From assembly GCF_020215665.1 (NCBI RefSeq), contig NZ_CP084061.1, positions 4,014,501 through 4,078,500 on the forward strand: a stretch of DNA of 64,000 bases, read 5' to 3'. This DNA comes from Blautia parvula (lineage in GTDB: Bacteria; Bacillota; Clostridia; Lachnospirales; Lachnospiraceae). The position numbers and the translations under genes were made by a program. Below, piece after piece: positions 1 to 8,877 of the stretch; position 1 is the stretch's first letter, and the number at the start of each line of letters is the position of its first letter. The notes under the pieces were generated by a model. That model saw nothing but the letters and a program-made list of their open reading frames with translations. It was not told the DNA's origin and did no database searches.

Positions 1-1120
1 CCACTCCGATTAAGGCTATTCCTCCCGTGGTTATATATGGCAATTCAATATTGCTTTCATACAGATACCCAGTTAATAAAGGAGCAATAACTTTACTAAG
101 ATTTCCGGCGGTACTGGCAAATCCCATCAGTGTTCCTTTATGCTGATTGTCAGTTTTTGAAAGGGTTGCGTTTAATGTGGGTACTGTAATAGCAGAAGAT
201 ACCGCAAATAAGCCAAAAACCACCAACACACTAACAAACCCAGTTGTCAATACCATGGCAAACGCTACTAAGGTTTTGCAAAACATACCTATCAGTATTA
301 GTCGCTTCTCACCAATTTTTTTTGCTAAAGGACCAGTCAAAAAGCCTTGTACTACAATCAAAATGCCTGCTAGAGCCATCCAAATAACACCAACTTGCTT
401 AGTGGAAAATCCAAACTTATCTACGACATACAGCCCCGTAATTCCTTGCAAGCCTGTTTGACAGAAATTCACGACGAAAATAAGTATCAAAACCATTCCT
501 GCTGAGCCAAAAATTATACTTTTCAGGTCTGAAAAATCAAAGGGTTTTCTTTTTTCCGTCTGTCCTGAACGCTCAATTGACTCTGGCAAAAGTGTTAGAA
601 TTAGCAGAAAGGCAATAAATGAAATGCCAGCTCCTGTAAAAAATGGGAGCGCAAGCGAATAGCCTGCAAGAATGCCTCCCAATAATGGTCCCATCATTAC
701 GCCAACGCTCATTGAAGCTCCAAGTTGACTCATATTCTTGCTTCTTTCTTCCTCCGAGCTGGAATCTCCAACATATGCCAAAGATGCAACGGACGTAGCA
801 GATGACAATATACCCGATAAACTGCGAGCTATAAATAGTGTCCAAAAGGATGAAGCCAAACCGAACAGGAACAAACTGATGGAATATCCTATAATACCAA
901 TGCTGATAATCGGCTTTCTACCAATTCGGTCAGACAGTGCACCCCAAAAAGGTGCGCATACTGTTTGTGCAAGAGCATATACGGCAGTGAGCCATCCAAG
1001 CTCACGACCGCCAGCACCTAGATTTTCCATGTAAAATGGCATGACCGGAAGAATTAAGCTATATCCTAACGCAATCACCAAAGTAGCAAGCTTTAAAGCG
1101 AAAATAGGCTTTTTATTCAT
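1..1120 (-). CDS. MFS drug-efflux transporter (3' end cut by window start)
   Basis: Reading the minus strand from ATG at 1120 gives an uninterrupted, very hydrophobic frame to base 1 (373 codons, no stop reached). Residues 60-70 read GALSDRIGRKP, the MFS motif A between TM2 and TM3, and the rest alternates hydrophobic segments typical of a 12-TM DHA1-type proton antiporter. The start overlaps the end of the upstream dikinase gene by 8 bases (1113-1120), so the two are translationally coupled in one operon led by a TetR gene. That context suggests a drug or toxic-compound exporter; the substrate cannot be told. The last TM segments lie outside the window. Confidence 0.9.
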   Translation of the reverse strand, partial: MNKKPIFALKLATLVIALGYSLILPVMPFYMENLGAGGRELGWLTAVYALAQTVCAPFWGALSDRIGRKPIISIGIIGYSISLFLFGLASSFWTLFIARSLSGILSSATSVASLAYVGDSSSEEERSKNMSQLGASMSVGVMMGPLLGGILAGYSLALPFFTGAGISFIAFLLILTLLPESIERSGQTEKRKPFDFSDLKSIIFGSAGMVLILIFVVNFCQTGLQGITGLYVVDKFGFSTKQVGVIWMALAGILIVVQGFLTGPLAKKIGEKRLILIGMFCKTLVAFAMVLTTGFVSVLVVFGLFAVSSAITVPTLNATLSKTDNQHKGTLMGFASTAGNLSKVIAPLLTGYLYESNIELPYITTGGIALIGV

Positions 1121-3680
1121 CAATCGTCACCGTCCCCTCCGAGCCGTCCACCGTTATCATTTGTCCATTTTTAATACTTCTCGTGGCTGTGTGTGTCGCC
1201 ATGACAGCGGGGATACCATATTCACGGGCAACAATGCTTGAATGGCTAAGAGGGCCGCCAATGTCTGTTACAATCGCACTTGCGGAGGCAAACAACTGCG
1301 TCCATGCAGGAGTTGTGGTAACGGCGATCAAGATACTTCCCGGCTGGAATTTCTCAAAATCTGCCGGGCTGTTCAGTACACAGGCGGGAGCCGTAACAAC
1401 GCCTGCGCTGGTTCCTATGCCCGTCAATACAATTTTCCCATCTTTCTGTATTTGAGTTGCATGTGATACGGCTTTTTTGTTTTTTTCCGGCAACTGGGAA
1501 GGCGACACATAACCTCGGAATGTATCATGCTCCGCTTGTCGAGCAGGGATTGCCTCACTCAGATTAAATAGGGGTATATTTTTATCAAGCTGTGTTATGA
1601 GCGTTTCCAATTCTGTTTTTGTGAGCCAGTAAATATCGTCCAGATGTGAAATAGCTCCGCCAGTTAAGAGACGTTCAGAAATTTCTTGTAACATACGGCG
1701 AATCAGCGGGTGCCCCATCCCCATCAAATAAATAGCGTTTTCACGCATGGGGGCAGTATTTTGTGCCCAATGGAGCAGCTTCAAAAACAGCTTTTTACGG
1801 TGACCACCTATCTGTTGCAAAATCTCGTTTTCGGCTTGTTTCCTGCGCTTTTCAAATGCGATTTGGCGCGAATACGGATTTTCCCCTTTCTCCTCCAAAA
1901 ATGCTTTTATGGATTCAAAGGTTGGCGTAAGTATCTCCTGTGGTGTGGCATATGCAAAATCAAATTCATAAGCAGTACAGCCAAACTCTTTGAAATAGGC
2001 ATTAATTCGGCTTTTCCACTCTATCCACACCTCCTGCGAAACTTCCGCAGGCAAAATGGAGGACTTGAAATCTTCTGCTATCTTTGTTGCAGGATTGCTT
2101 TTCAGATAGAAGCCTAAAGTGTTATTTTGCTTTGCCCATTCCGAAAGATCCCACAGGTTCTTTTCCGATTGCAGCGCAATCGTATCAAACCCAAGCAAGA
2201 GGACGGAAGTGTCTGTTATACCAGCACGGCGGGCCGCTCCCTGAAAAAATTTTGTAAATAATGTTTCGCTGATAGAGGCGGCTGGCAATGTAAGCTGAAT
2301 CCTCGTGAAATAAATACACGCTCCATAAAACACAGTCTGAATCCCCTCCATTATTTGATGAGCATTCAGCATATGCATGGGCTTTTCTTCCCATTGTTTA
2401 ATCACATCCTCAAATTCTTTTCGTGCTGTTTCCCAGCGTGCAACACTGTTCGTGAGCGCACGGCGTAAAGATCGGGGTGAAAGGGATTTGACAGCAATCA
2501 AAAAAGGCTTTGAATTAGCGGAAAGATAAACATATCCGTTAATTATCGTATATGCTCCGTTTTCTGGCAGTAACTTTTTCGCACTTTTACCAAACATATC
2601 TATCCATAAAAGCGCCGAAGCGCGGTTGACTATTTCAAGTCCAAGTGTGGCGAATAAGGGCGTAACAGGATTTGGCAAGTGTTCCGCCAGACTGCCTTTT
2701 GTATATATAACATCCTTTTCCGGTAACGTCCATTCTGGCGGCAGGACAGTAATGGGGCGGGCCTGAACAATATACAACTTATCTTTTTCCAGTGCCCACT
2801 CTACATCCATAGGCATTTCATAATACTTCTCAATTTTTTTCCCAAGCTGTGTCAATCGCATAACTTGATTGCGAGTAAGAGCATGTTTTTTCCTCAACTG
2901 TTCAGGAGTTGGGATTTCTTCTGTTCCATCTGAGGTGCGGACTGTCATAATCTCTTTGTTTGCTGCTTCATACGATACAATTCGTTCAGCATTTTTATCT
3001 ACAACGATTGTATCAGGGGTGACTAAGCTAGAAACCACCGATTCGCCAAGTCCCCACGCGGCGTTAACAATCATTTCGCTACGTCTGCCATTGATAGGGT
3101 TTAGCGTAAACATAACGCCGGACGCATCGGAAAACGCAAGCTTTTGTACTACAACAGCAAGTGCAACAATTTCCTGCTTTATACCATTCTTCACGCGGTA
3201 AGCAATAGCGCGAGCTGTCCATAGGGAAACCCAGCACCTCTTTACAGCGTCAAGAACTTCATTCTCACCTTGTATGTTAAGATAGGTTTCCTGCTGGCCT
3301 GCAAAAGAAGCGTCGGGCAAATCCTCGGCGGTTGCAGAGGAACGGACAGCCACTGCTATATTTCCCAATCCGGCATATGCGGTTTTAATTGCATCTGATA
3401 CTTCCTGCGGCATTTCTCCATTATGGAAAAGCATCCCTATCTGCGTAGATACATTTTCAAGCTGGCTGGTATTGTTAGAGTCAATACCGTCCAGCAACTT
3501 ATTAATATGAGGCTGAATATGGTTCTTTTCAACAAAAATCTTGTATGAAGCAGTCGTAACATGAAAGCCCTCCGGCACAGGGATACCCGCTGTCAAAAGT
3601 TTTGATAAAGACATACCTTTTCCGCCGACCATTTCAAGGGTTGCCTGTTTATGCAACAAGGGTAGAGTATAATAAATCAT
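1113..3680 (-). CDS. PEP synthase / rifampicin phosphotransferase-like dikinase
   Basis: 855 residues with the three-part layout of Rph and PEP synthase. The N-terminal ATP-grasp domain has GGKGMSLSKL (19-28) and VRSSATAED (112-120). A long middle domain follows, and the C-terminal phosphohistidine swivel domain carries GGPLSHSSIVARE with the catalytic His near 813. The length is close to rifampicin phosphotransferases (about 865) and longer than PEP synthases (about 790). Rph enzymes transfer the beta-phosphate of ATP to rifampicin through the swivel His. ATG at 3680 overlaps the TetR stop (ATGA) and has GGAGGTG 8 bases upstream. Location with TetR and an MFS pump favours an antibiotic-inactivating role, but substrate residues of the middle domain cannot be checked here, so a PEP-synthase-like or other dikinase activity remains possible. 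Confidence 0.8.
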   Translation of the reverse strand: MIYYTLPLLHKQATLEMVGGKGMSLSKLLTAGIPVPEGFHVTTASYKIFVEKNHIQPHINKLLDGIDSNNTSQLENVSTQIGMLFHNGEMPQEVSDAIKTAYAGLGNIAVAVRSSATAEDLPDASFAGQQETYLNIQGENEVLDAVKRCWVSLWTARAIAYRVKNGIKQEIVALAVVVQKLAFSDASGVMFTLNPINGRRSEMIVNAAWGLGESVVSSLVTPDTIVVDKNAERIVSYEAANKEIMTVRTSDGTEEIPTPEQLRKKHALTRNQVMRLTQLGKKIEKYYEMPMDVEWALEKDKLYIVQARPITVLPPEWTLPEKDVIYTKGSLAEHLPNPVTPLFATLGLEIVNRASALLWIDMFGKSAKKLLPENGAYTIINGYVYLSANSKPFLIAVKSLSPRSLRRALTNSVARWETARKEFEDVIKQWEEKPMHMLNAHQIMEGIQTVFYGACIYFTRIQLTLPAASISETLFTKFFQGAARRAGITDTSVLLLGFDTIALQSEKNLWDLSEWAKQNNTLGFYLKSNPATKIAEDFKSSILPAEVSQEVWIEWKSRINAYFKEFGCTAYEFDFAYATPQEILTPTFESIKAFLEEKGENPYSRQIAFEKRRKQAENEILQQIGGHRKKLFLKLLHWAQNTAPMRENAIYLMGMGHPLIRRMLQEISERLLTGGAISHLDDIYWLTKTELETLITQLDKNIPLFNLSEAIPARQAEHDTFRGYVSPSQLPEKNKKAVSHATQIQKDGKIVLTGIGTSAGVVTAPACVLNSPADFEKFQPGSILIAVTTTPAWTQLFASASAIVTDIGGPLSHSSIVAREYGIPAVMATHTATRSIKNGQMITVDGSEGTVTIDE

Positions 3681-4288
3681 AATAATTCACCTCCATCTTT
3701 CATAATTCCGTGTAGAAATATATCCATTGTTTCATCAAGCATTTTCTCTGGACTGGCTGATGGTCGGGATGTGTAAATGATTGATATAATGGAGTTAATT
3801 AACAAACGAGTCATAAGATCGGCATTCGCTTTACGGAAGACGCCTGATTTCACTCCATTTTCAATTACAGATTTTATAATATTCTGATATGCGTAACGCG
3901 CAGTTTTCAGCCGCTTTCGATAATCTTCTTCTAAATAGTCAGATTCTGTATTTAACCACATCAGCACCGTTCGATACTGCTTTGGTACTCCAAGATGATT
4001 CAGCATGATTTTTCTAAGACACTGTTCCGGCGAGGATTCATTGGCAATAATCCTATGAACCTTTTTAATTGTTTCTTCTATTTCTTTCTCAACTGCATAT
4101 ACAACAATCTCGTCTTTCGTTTTGAAAAAATCATACAGACTGGACTTTCCCATGTTTGCTAAAATCGCAATTTCCCTCATTGATGTTTTTTGGAATCCAT
4201 TTTTCTCTATTAGCTGCAAAGCAACACTGATTATTTCTCCTCGGCGCTCTTCTTGTTGTTCTGGTGTAAGCATAATTCCTTTTGGCAT
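3677..4288 (-). CDS. TetR/AcrR family transcriptional repressor
   Basis: 203 residues. The N-terminal helix-turn-helix lies at about residues 35-56 (TSMREIAILANMGKSSLYDF), followed by the FKTKDEIVVYAVE stretch usual in TetR proteins. The C-terminal half would be the ligand pocket. The start at 4288 is preferred over an in-frame ATG at 4315 because GAGGAGG lies 8 bases before it and the longer form would read through an operator palindrome. The stop overlaps the dikinase start by ATGA. Two 15-bp palindromes lie in its own promoter region, so it very likely represses the operon TetR-dikinase-MFS and is induced by the compound the operon handles. Confidence 0.9.
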   Translation of the reverse strand: MPKGIMLTPEQQEERRGEIISVALQLIEKNGFQKTSMREIAILANMGKSSLYDFFKTKDEIVVYAVEKEIEETIKKVHRIIANESSPEQCLRKIMLNHLGVPKQYRTVLMWLNTESDYLEEDYRKRLKTARYAYQNIIKSVIENGVKSGVFRKANADLMTRLLINSIISIIYTSRPSASPEKMLDETMDIFLHGIMKDGGELL

Positions 4289-4307
4289 ATTATGATACCT
4301 CCTCATA

Positions 4308-4322
4308 GCGACCATCGGTCGT
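4308..4322. promoter_or_regulatory. TetR-type operator O2
   Basis: GCGACC-ATC-GGTCGT, a 6+3+6 inverted repeat with one mismatch. It matches the palindrome at 4347-4361 and sits between the transcription start and the ribosome binding site of the TetR gene. Confidence 0.7.
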
Positions 4323-4338
4323 TTCTTGTTTGGCCTTC

Positions 4339-4368
4339 ATTATATAGCGACCGATGGTCGCTTGTCAA
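4339..4368 (-). promoter_or_regulatory. Promoter of the TetR-dikinase-MFS operon
   Basis: On the minus strand TTGACA (4368-4363), an 18-bp spacer and TATAAT (4344-4339). The spacer is almost entirely the O1 palindrome, so repressor binding would exclude RNA polymerase. Confidence 0.8.
4347..4361. promoter_or_regulatory. TetR-type operator O1
   Basis: GCGACC-GAT-GGTCGC, a perfect 6+3+6 inverted repeat inside the promoter spacer. Its centre is 39 bp from the centre of the second copy. Confidence 0.75.
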
Positions 4369-4374
4369 GTCTAA

Positions 4375-4500
4375 TTTTCTATACAAAAAATTGGTTAAAT
4401 GACTTTGGCTACTAAAGCCAAGCTGATAGGTGATATCTAATAAAGCTTCGCCAGCTTTCAGCAGCTTTTTTGCTTCTATACCATAGAATGGGCCCTGTGG
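4375..4500 (-). pseudogene. AraC-family regulator remnant
   Basis: The minus-strand frame reads ...GIEAKKLLKAGEALLDITYQ then LGFSSQSHLTNFLYRK. This matches the second helix-turn-helix of AraC/XylS regulators (LL..G..I.DIAY.LGFSSQSHFT..FK). No upstream or downstream AraC sequence follows, and the frame runs straight into the TetR promoter. It is a short relic left by an insertion or deletion. Confidence 0.7.
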
Positions 4501-4660
4501 TTTTTGATTTTTTATTTTAGTGTTGCCTTATATTGTCCATCTTGTTTCCTCAACCTACCTATAACAATCCTATCTCGACAACCTACCCCATATCCAACCT
4601 GTCAACTCAACCCTACGCCAATTTTTGCCATAGACCAGTTCCCACAGAACTATGAAGCGT
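4501..4660. other. Non-coding stretch
   Basis: A/T- and C-rich sequence with no supported frame, promoter or repeat. Confidence 0.5.
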
Positions 4661-4709
4661 AAAAAATCCGGGAGCCGGAACTACCCATCGGCAATTCCCA
4701 ACTCCCGGA
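4661..4709 (-). terminator. Intrinsic terminator (minus strand)
   Basis: Inverted repeat TCCGGGAG (4667-4674) / CTCCCGGA (4702-4709), followed on the minus strand by a T run (A4661-A4666). It closes the debris region that ends at 4766. Confidence 0.6.
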
Positions 4710-4765
4710 AACCCCTTGTTTTCTACACTTTTTGTACTTTTATTTTTCCGCCCTTGACATCAAAA

Positions 4766-4924
4766 CTACCGTCTCCACATGGATGCTTCAACAGAAGGTA
4801 TCATATTTCTGCACCAATCAACAACATGATCGTTATCCAAAGCAAGGTTTCTCTTGATTCTTACTACACCCAATTCGGTCGTATGTAGCTTATCCAAATG
4901 ATTCAGTAATTCGTTGTTCTCCAT
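4766..4924 (-). pseudogene. DUF3781 5' fragment
   Basis: 52 codons beginning MENNELLNHLDKLHTTELG and running through a VVDWCRNM segment. This is the N-terminal half of the small DUF3781 family. The frame ends abruptly at MWRR-stop, where intact members continue with GKxWYV.x.D and a C-terminal strand. A second DUF3781 piece at 5478-5573 overlaps it in sequence, so the two come from different copies. Nonfunctional by appearance. Confidence 0.65.
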
Positions 4925-4959
4925 ATTTTTCACCCCACAAACCGGAATTTGAGAAACAA

Positions 4960-5030
4960 CTACATTCCGACAATCTTCCTGACAGTGTTTGCCGTTCTGA
5001 TTGTCAGTTTGCCGCTGATGTTCGCAATTG
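4960..5030 (-). pseudogene. DUF1697 3' tail fragment (copy A)
   Basis: The minus frame reads ANISGKLTIRTANTVRKIVG then M-stop. It is nearly identical at the DNA level to the last codons of the intact DUF1697 gene at 15753-16301 over about 50 bases. It is fused directly to the broken GNAT gene upstream. Confidence 0.75.
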
Positions 5031-5273
5031 TCCACGGACAGCAGGAAAAGTCACGAATCGTCCCCAATGGACTTCTGCATTTTCTTTCCATGCTGCAACT
5101 GCCGCATATATTTTTCCATCTTTTTCAGCACACCAACAAATTGGTGACTTTAACATAAAGGTGTCTATATCATCAGTTGGTATACCCTGCTCACCGCTGA
5201 AAATATCAGATTGCATTTTTATAATGCGTGACATTTCTTCATCTGTTGCCCTTCTAAAATTAAAATTTTCCAT
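5004..5273 (-). pseudogene. GNAT acetyltransferase, truncated
   Basis: ATG at 5273 with GGGAGGATGTC just upstream. The frame starts MENFNFRRATDEEMSRII and continues through FSGEQGIP and YAAVAAWKENAEVHWGRF, which resembles the first half of GNAT acetyltransferases (beta strands 1-4). At about residue 80 it loses homology and ends in the fused DUF1697 tail, so the acetyl-CoA loop (Q/RxxGxG/A) is missing. Confidence 0.6.
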
Positions 5274-5289
5274 GACATCCTCCCATACA

Positions 5290-5395
5290 AATTTTGATTT
5301 CTCTATTTCATTGATTACATTTTGCAGGTTTTCAAAAATTACTCGCATGTTCACCATCTATCTGAGTGTGGTAAAATTGAAATGATAAAACCAAT
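5290..5395 (-). pseudogene. CatA-like acetyltransferase C-terminal remnant
   Basis: One minus frame reads SFQFYHTQIDGEHASNF and, after a frameshift, ENLQNVINEI. This parallels SFQFHHTQMDGAHAGKFLAN and the following LQNEIN of the intact CatA-like gene at 31038-31724. The His-His pair has become Tyr-His and the frame is broken. Confidence 0.65.
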
Positions 5396-5477
5396 CATCA
5401 GACTCGTATTATCGGATGCCGGATGACCGTTTTCCTCTTTTCCGAAGCGCTCTTTTTCGGGTCTGATAAATAGATCT

Positions 5478-5573
5478 CATGATGCAATCGTCAACCGCTA
5501 CATACCAGTCCTTTCCTTTTCTTGATATAGATGCCCAAACAGAAGATATCCTATTCCTGCACCACTCAACAAC
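5478..5573 (-). pseudogene. DUF3781 internal fragment
   Basis: The minus frame reads VVEWCRNRISSVWASISRKG then KDWYVAVDDCIM, the middle of a DUF3781 protein. It begins within the last codons of the HPt gene and ends in unrelated sequence. It shares about 45 bases of near identity with the fragment at 4766-4924. Confidence 0.65.
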
Positions 5574-5922
5574 CTGTAAGCATCTGAATGGCAGAAACGG
5601 CTTGCTCATAATTGGTACAGACTTGAGCTATTAAAACATCCAAGTTTTCCGGCCGTTCCCCCGCCCGCAACGCTTCCGTGAGCATACTGCTGGATTTACA
5701 GAGATCTGACAGCCCCAGGTTTTCACAGACTCCTTTCAACGTATGGGCAGCCCGAAACGCCTCCGGATAATCCTCCGACGATAGCTTCTCTAACAAAAGA
5801 CGGTAAGTTCCATCGCTTAAAAATTTCTTTAAAAATCGCCTTACCATATCTTCACTGAATAGCCGTGCCAATACTTCTTCATAATCTCCGCCCAGCTTTA
5901 CATAACATTCCTTCAGACTCAT
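5566..5922 (-). CDS. HPt (histidine phosphotransfer) domain protein
   Basis: 118 residues, one HPt four-helix domain. The motif AAHTLKGVCENLGL places the phosphorylatable His at residue 60. GGAGG precedes the ATG. It lies 18 bases downstream of a hybrid histidine kinase that has two receiver domains but no HPt of its own, so it is the likely relay partner between the kinase receivers and a downstream regulator such as the REC/HD-GYP/GGDEF protein. Its 3' end abuts DUF3781 debris, and the last few residues (MLTGC) could have been altered by that junction. Confidence 0.9.
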   Translation of the reverse strand: MSLKECYVKLGGDYEEVLARLFSEDMVRRFLKKFLSDGTYRLLLEKLSSEDYPEAFRAAHTLKGVCENLGLSDLCKSSSMLTEALRAGERPENLDVLIAQVCTNYEQAVSAIQMLTGC

Positions 5923-5940
5923 AAATACCTCCGCATCCTA

Positions 5941-8859
5941 CTAATATTTCTTTTTTACAAGTTCTGTGATCACCGCTTCCAGGTTCTTCATGTCAATCGG
6001 CTTCGCCACATGGGCGTCCATTCCGGCATCCATTGCTTCCTTGACGTCCTCTGCGAACGCATTGGCTGTCATTGCAACTATCGGAATCACCTTTCCACGG
6101 GTATGGCTGCCGGCACGGATGGCTCTGGCCGCATCATAGCCATTCATGACAGGCATCTGGATATCGGTCAAAATCAAATCATACTGACCCGGTTCGGATT
6201 TCTCGAATGCTTCCACCAGTTCCTGGCCGTTGCTGACGAGATCACACACTACGTTGCTCATATTCAGCAGTTCCAGCAATATCTCTGCATTCAGCTCATT
6301 ATCTTCAGCGGCAAGTATTGTTATGCCTGCCAGTATATGATCCGAATCCTCTGTCCCCGGCAATTTTTGCTCCTTTGCTTGAACCGTTACAATGGCTTGC
6401 TTAAAGCTGGTCAGGAAAAACGGTTTTGCCAGGAAGCCATCAATGCCCGCCGCAAGAGCTTCTTCCTCAATCTCATCCCATTCGTATGCCGTAAGAAGGA
6501 GGATTGGAATATGTTCCGGCAGCATGTCCCTGATTTTTCTGGCCGTTTGGATACCGTCCATACCGGGCATTTTCCAATCCAGAAGCACAAGGTCAAACCG
6601 GATTCCCTCCTGATGAGCTTCTCCAATCTGCCGGATAGCATTATCCCCGCCGAGCGCATACCGGACAGACACCCCAGTGTCTTCCATGACACGAATTACA
6701 TTTATACAGATGCTTTCATCATCATCCACAACCAGCACACGGGTAATCCCGTGGTTTTCCCAAAACTTTTCATCCACATTCTGTTCCTGAATGCGCAGTT
6801 CCAAATCGACAGTAAAAATACTTCCTTCGCCCTGTCTGCTCTTTACATCAATGGTTCCGCCCATCAGCTCCACCAGATTTTTTGTAATAGGCATCCCAAG
6901 GCCGGTTCCCTGGATTTGGTTCGTCACACTGTTGATCTCGCGGGCAAATGGTTCAAAAATAACATGTAAGAAATCTTCCGACATGCCAATGCCGTTATCC
7001 TGAACCTCAAACCGCAGCCTGACAAAATCTTTTGTTTTTTGCGGAAGCTGGGTTACGGTCATTTGGATCCTGCCGCCGACTGGGGTATATTTGACCGCAT
7101 TGGACAGGATATTGATCAACACCTGATTGATTCGCATCCTGTCGCCGATTAAATGCTCCATTGTTACATCTGCCAGAAAAAGCTCAAATTCCTGCTGCTT
7201 TGCTTTGGTCTGCGGCCGGATCATGGTCCCCAGCTCGTCTATGAGTTCTGCCAGATTGATCTCCGTGACATTCAACGTGGTTTTCCCACTCTCAATCTTG
7301 CTCATATCCAGCACATCATTGATCAGACCCAGAAGGTACTGGCTGGACGCCGTAATCTTTCGCGTATATTCTATTACCCGCTCAGGGTCGCCGGCATCGT
7401 GATTCAACAATACGGTAAGCCCCACGATTGCATTCATTGGCGTCCGGATATCGTGACTGATATTATTTAGGAACGTGCTCTTGGCCTTATTGGCAGCATT
7501 CGCAGCGTTCAATGCCGTTTCCAGCGCAAACTTGTTCTGCCGTTCCTTGGTTCTGTCTGACAGCACAACGATAAATTTGTCTGATTGACCTTCACCCACC
7601 CGATATACTGTTTCGTAAAACCACCGTTTTTCACCTGTATTCCGATGAGTCCGCTCACTTTCCATAATGATAGACTGACCCGGTTTCATCAAAGCCAAAT
7701 CCGAATAGGAAATGGTTTTTTCCTCAGTGTATGTGGCCTTTCCTAAAGATTCAAGACTCGCTGCCACCGCATCCGGAGAAATACCCAGCACACGGTTTAC
7801 ATTGGGCGTCACATACTCTACCATATAAGACTCGCTGTTTAACATCAAAAACACGTCGTCTATATTTTCCGAGAGAATGCTGAATAACTGTTCACGGTAT
7901 TGGATATCCTGTTCTTTCTTTTCAATGCGCTTTCGGCTCTGTCGTTCAAATAGCAGAAATATAAGGCCGATAAGAAACACGATAAAGACGATAAAAATAA
8001 ACATTCGGGATGACTGCAGAATATTATCAGTATGTTCCATAATAACACTGCTTGGAATCACAGAAATAATATACCCCCCATCTATGGCTTTTAGAGGACA
8101 GAAGGCGATAACATTCTTTGTGCCGTTGAAGGAAAATTGTATGACGCCAGAATAATCCTTTACCAGACTTTCCTTGAAGGTCCCAATATCTTTCTCATCA
8201 TTTTCTTCAACAATCATATCAAAAAAATTTAAAAATGTTCGGTTACTGTTCTTATGATATGGACGAATCAGAACATCCCCATCTCGATTTGTAATATAGG
8301 AAAAACCACTTTCATCATAAAAGGATATAGAGAACTCTTTGGAAAGCGTAGAAACCCTCTCTCCCTTTTGCATTAACCCGTGGACGCCATCTGCAAACAA
8401 AAAGCATTCGTAGACTCCCATGGTATTTTGTCCATCGTAGATATTCAAATAGTTTTCTCTGATGCCCTTGCCGGAAAAGGTACGATAGAATTCCAGTTCC
8501 TCCGTACTAAGTACACGCCGCTCATCAAGGCGGTTTGAGTATAAAATCCCATTGTCCAGATCCACAACGGTGTAATTGGATGCCTCGCCACCCAGCAGAT
8601 TCAGATTATTTTGTATGTTACTTTCTTCATGAGATTCGATTTCCGACATCTTATTGGCTAAACTGTGTACCCGGTCCCGTTCTATTGTAATATAAGTATC
8701 AAATGTGTGGGCACCCTGACTTGTAATTTCCAAAGTCTGTTCCGCATTCTGCATCCACAGGGAAGCCTGGACGCTTTTCATATAAGAGTAACAGCCTAAG
8801 AGAATGCTGCTAAGAATGATTACGACCAGACAATTTATCCCAAATCGTTTTATTCGCAT
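5941..8859 (-). CDS. Hybrid sensor histidine kinase with two receiver domains
   Basis: About 972 residues. TM1 lies near 9-26, then an extracytoplasmic sensor of about 255 residues (Cache-like in size), TM2 near 285-304 and a PAS-like domain (about 320-435). The HisKA box NNISHDIRTPMNA carries His469. The HATPase domain has N box NQVLINILSNAVKY and G boxes DNGIGM and GTGLGM. REC1 has Asp761 in LLDWKMPGMDG and REC2 has Asp899 in LTDIQMPVMNG. The second ATG (8859) is better placed after GGAGG than the ATG at 8865. It follows a solute-binding lipoprotein by 18 bases and precedes the HPt gene, so the four genes form a phosphorelay. The sensed ligand is unknown; a lipoprotein-bound sugar or peptide is a reasonable guess. 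Confidence 0.93.
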   Translation of the reverse strand: MRIKRFGINCLVVIILSSILLGCYSYMKSVQASLWMQNAEQTLEITSQGAHTFDTYITIERDRVHSLANKMSEIESHEESNIQNNLNLLGGEASNYTVVDLDNGILYSNRLDERRVLSTEELEFYRTFSGKGIRENYLNIYDGQNTMGVYECFLFADGVHGLMQKGERVSTLSKEFSISFYDESGFSYITNRDGDVLIRPYHKNSNRTFLNFFDMIVEENDEKDIGTFKESLVKDYSGVIQFSFNGTKNVIAFCPLKAIDGGYIISVIPSSVIMEHTDNILQSSRMFIFIVFIVFLIGLIFLLFERQSRKRIEKKEQDIQYREQLFSILSENIDDVFLMLNSESYMVEYVTPNVNRVLGISPDAVAASLESLGKATYTEEKTISYSDLALMKPGQSIIMESERTHRNTGEKRWFYETVYRVGEGQSDKFIVVLSDRTKERQNKFALETALNAANAANKAKSTFLNNISHDIRTPMNAIVGLTVLLNHDAGDPERVIEYTRKITASSQYLLGLINDVLDMSKIESGKTTLNVTEINLAELIDELGTMIRPQTKAKQQEFELFLADVTMEHLIGDRMRINQVLINILSNAVKYTPVGGRIQMTVTQLPQKTKDFVRLRFEVQDNGIGMSEDFLHVIFEPFAREINSVTNQIQGTGLGMPITKNLVELMGGTIDVKSRQGEGSIFTVDLELRIQEQNVDEKFWENHGITRVLVVDDDESICINVIRVMEDTGVSVRYALGGDNAIRQIGEAHQEGIRFDLVLLDWKMPGMDGIQTARKIRDMLPEHIPILLLTAYEWDEIEEEALAAGIDGFLAKPFFLTSFKQAIVTVQAKEQKLPGTEDSDHILAGITILAAEDNELNAEILLELLNMSNVVCDLVSNGQELVEAFEKSEPGQYDLILTDIQMPVMNGYDAARAIRAGSHTRGKVIPIVAMTANAFAEDVKEAMDAGMDAHVAKPIDMKNLEAVITELVKKKY

Positions 8860-8877
8860 GTTCATTTCCTCCAGAAG

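Noticed and set aside
4766..5035. 89-codon minus-strand frame as one gene
   Set aside because: Only its second part (from 4924) resembles a protein family; the first part crosses the DUF1697 tail in the wrong frame.
6010..6969. 319-codon plus-strand frame
   Set aside because: Antisense of the hybrid kinase receiver domains; the minus frame has clear REC motifs.
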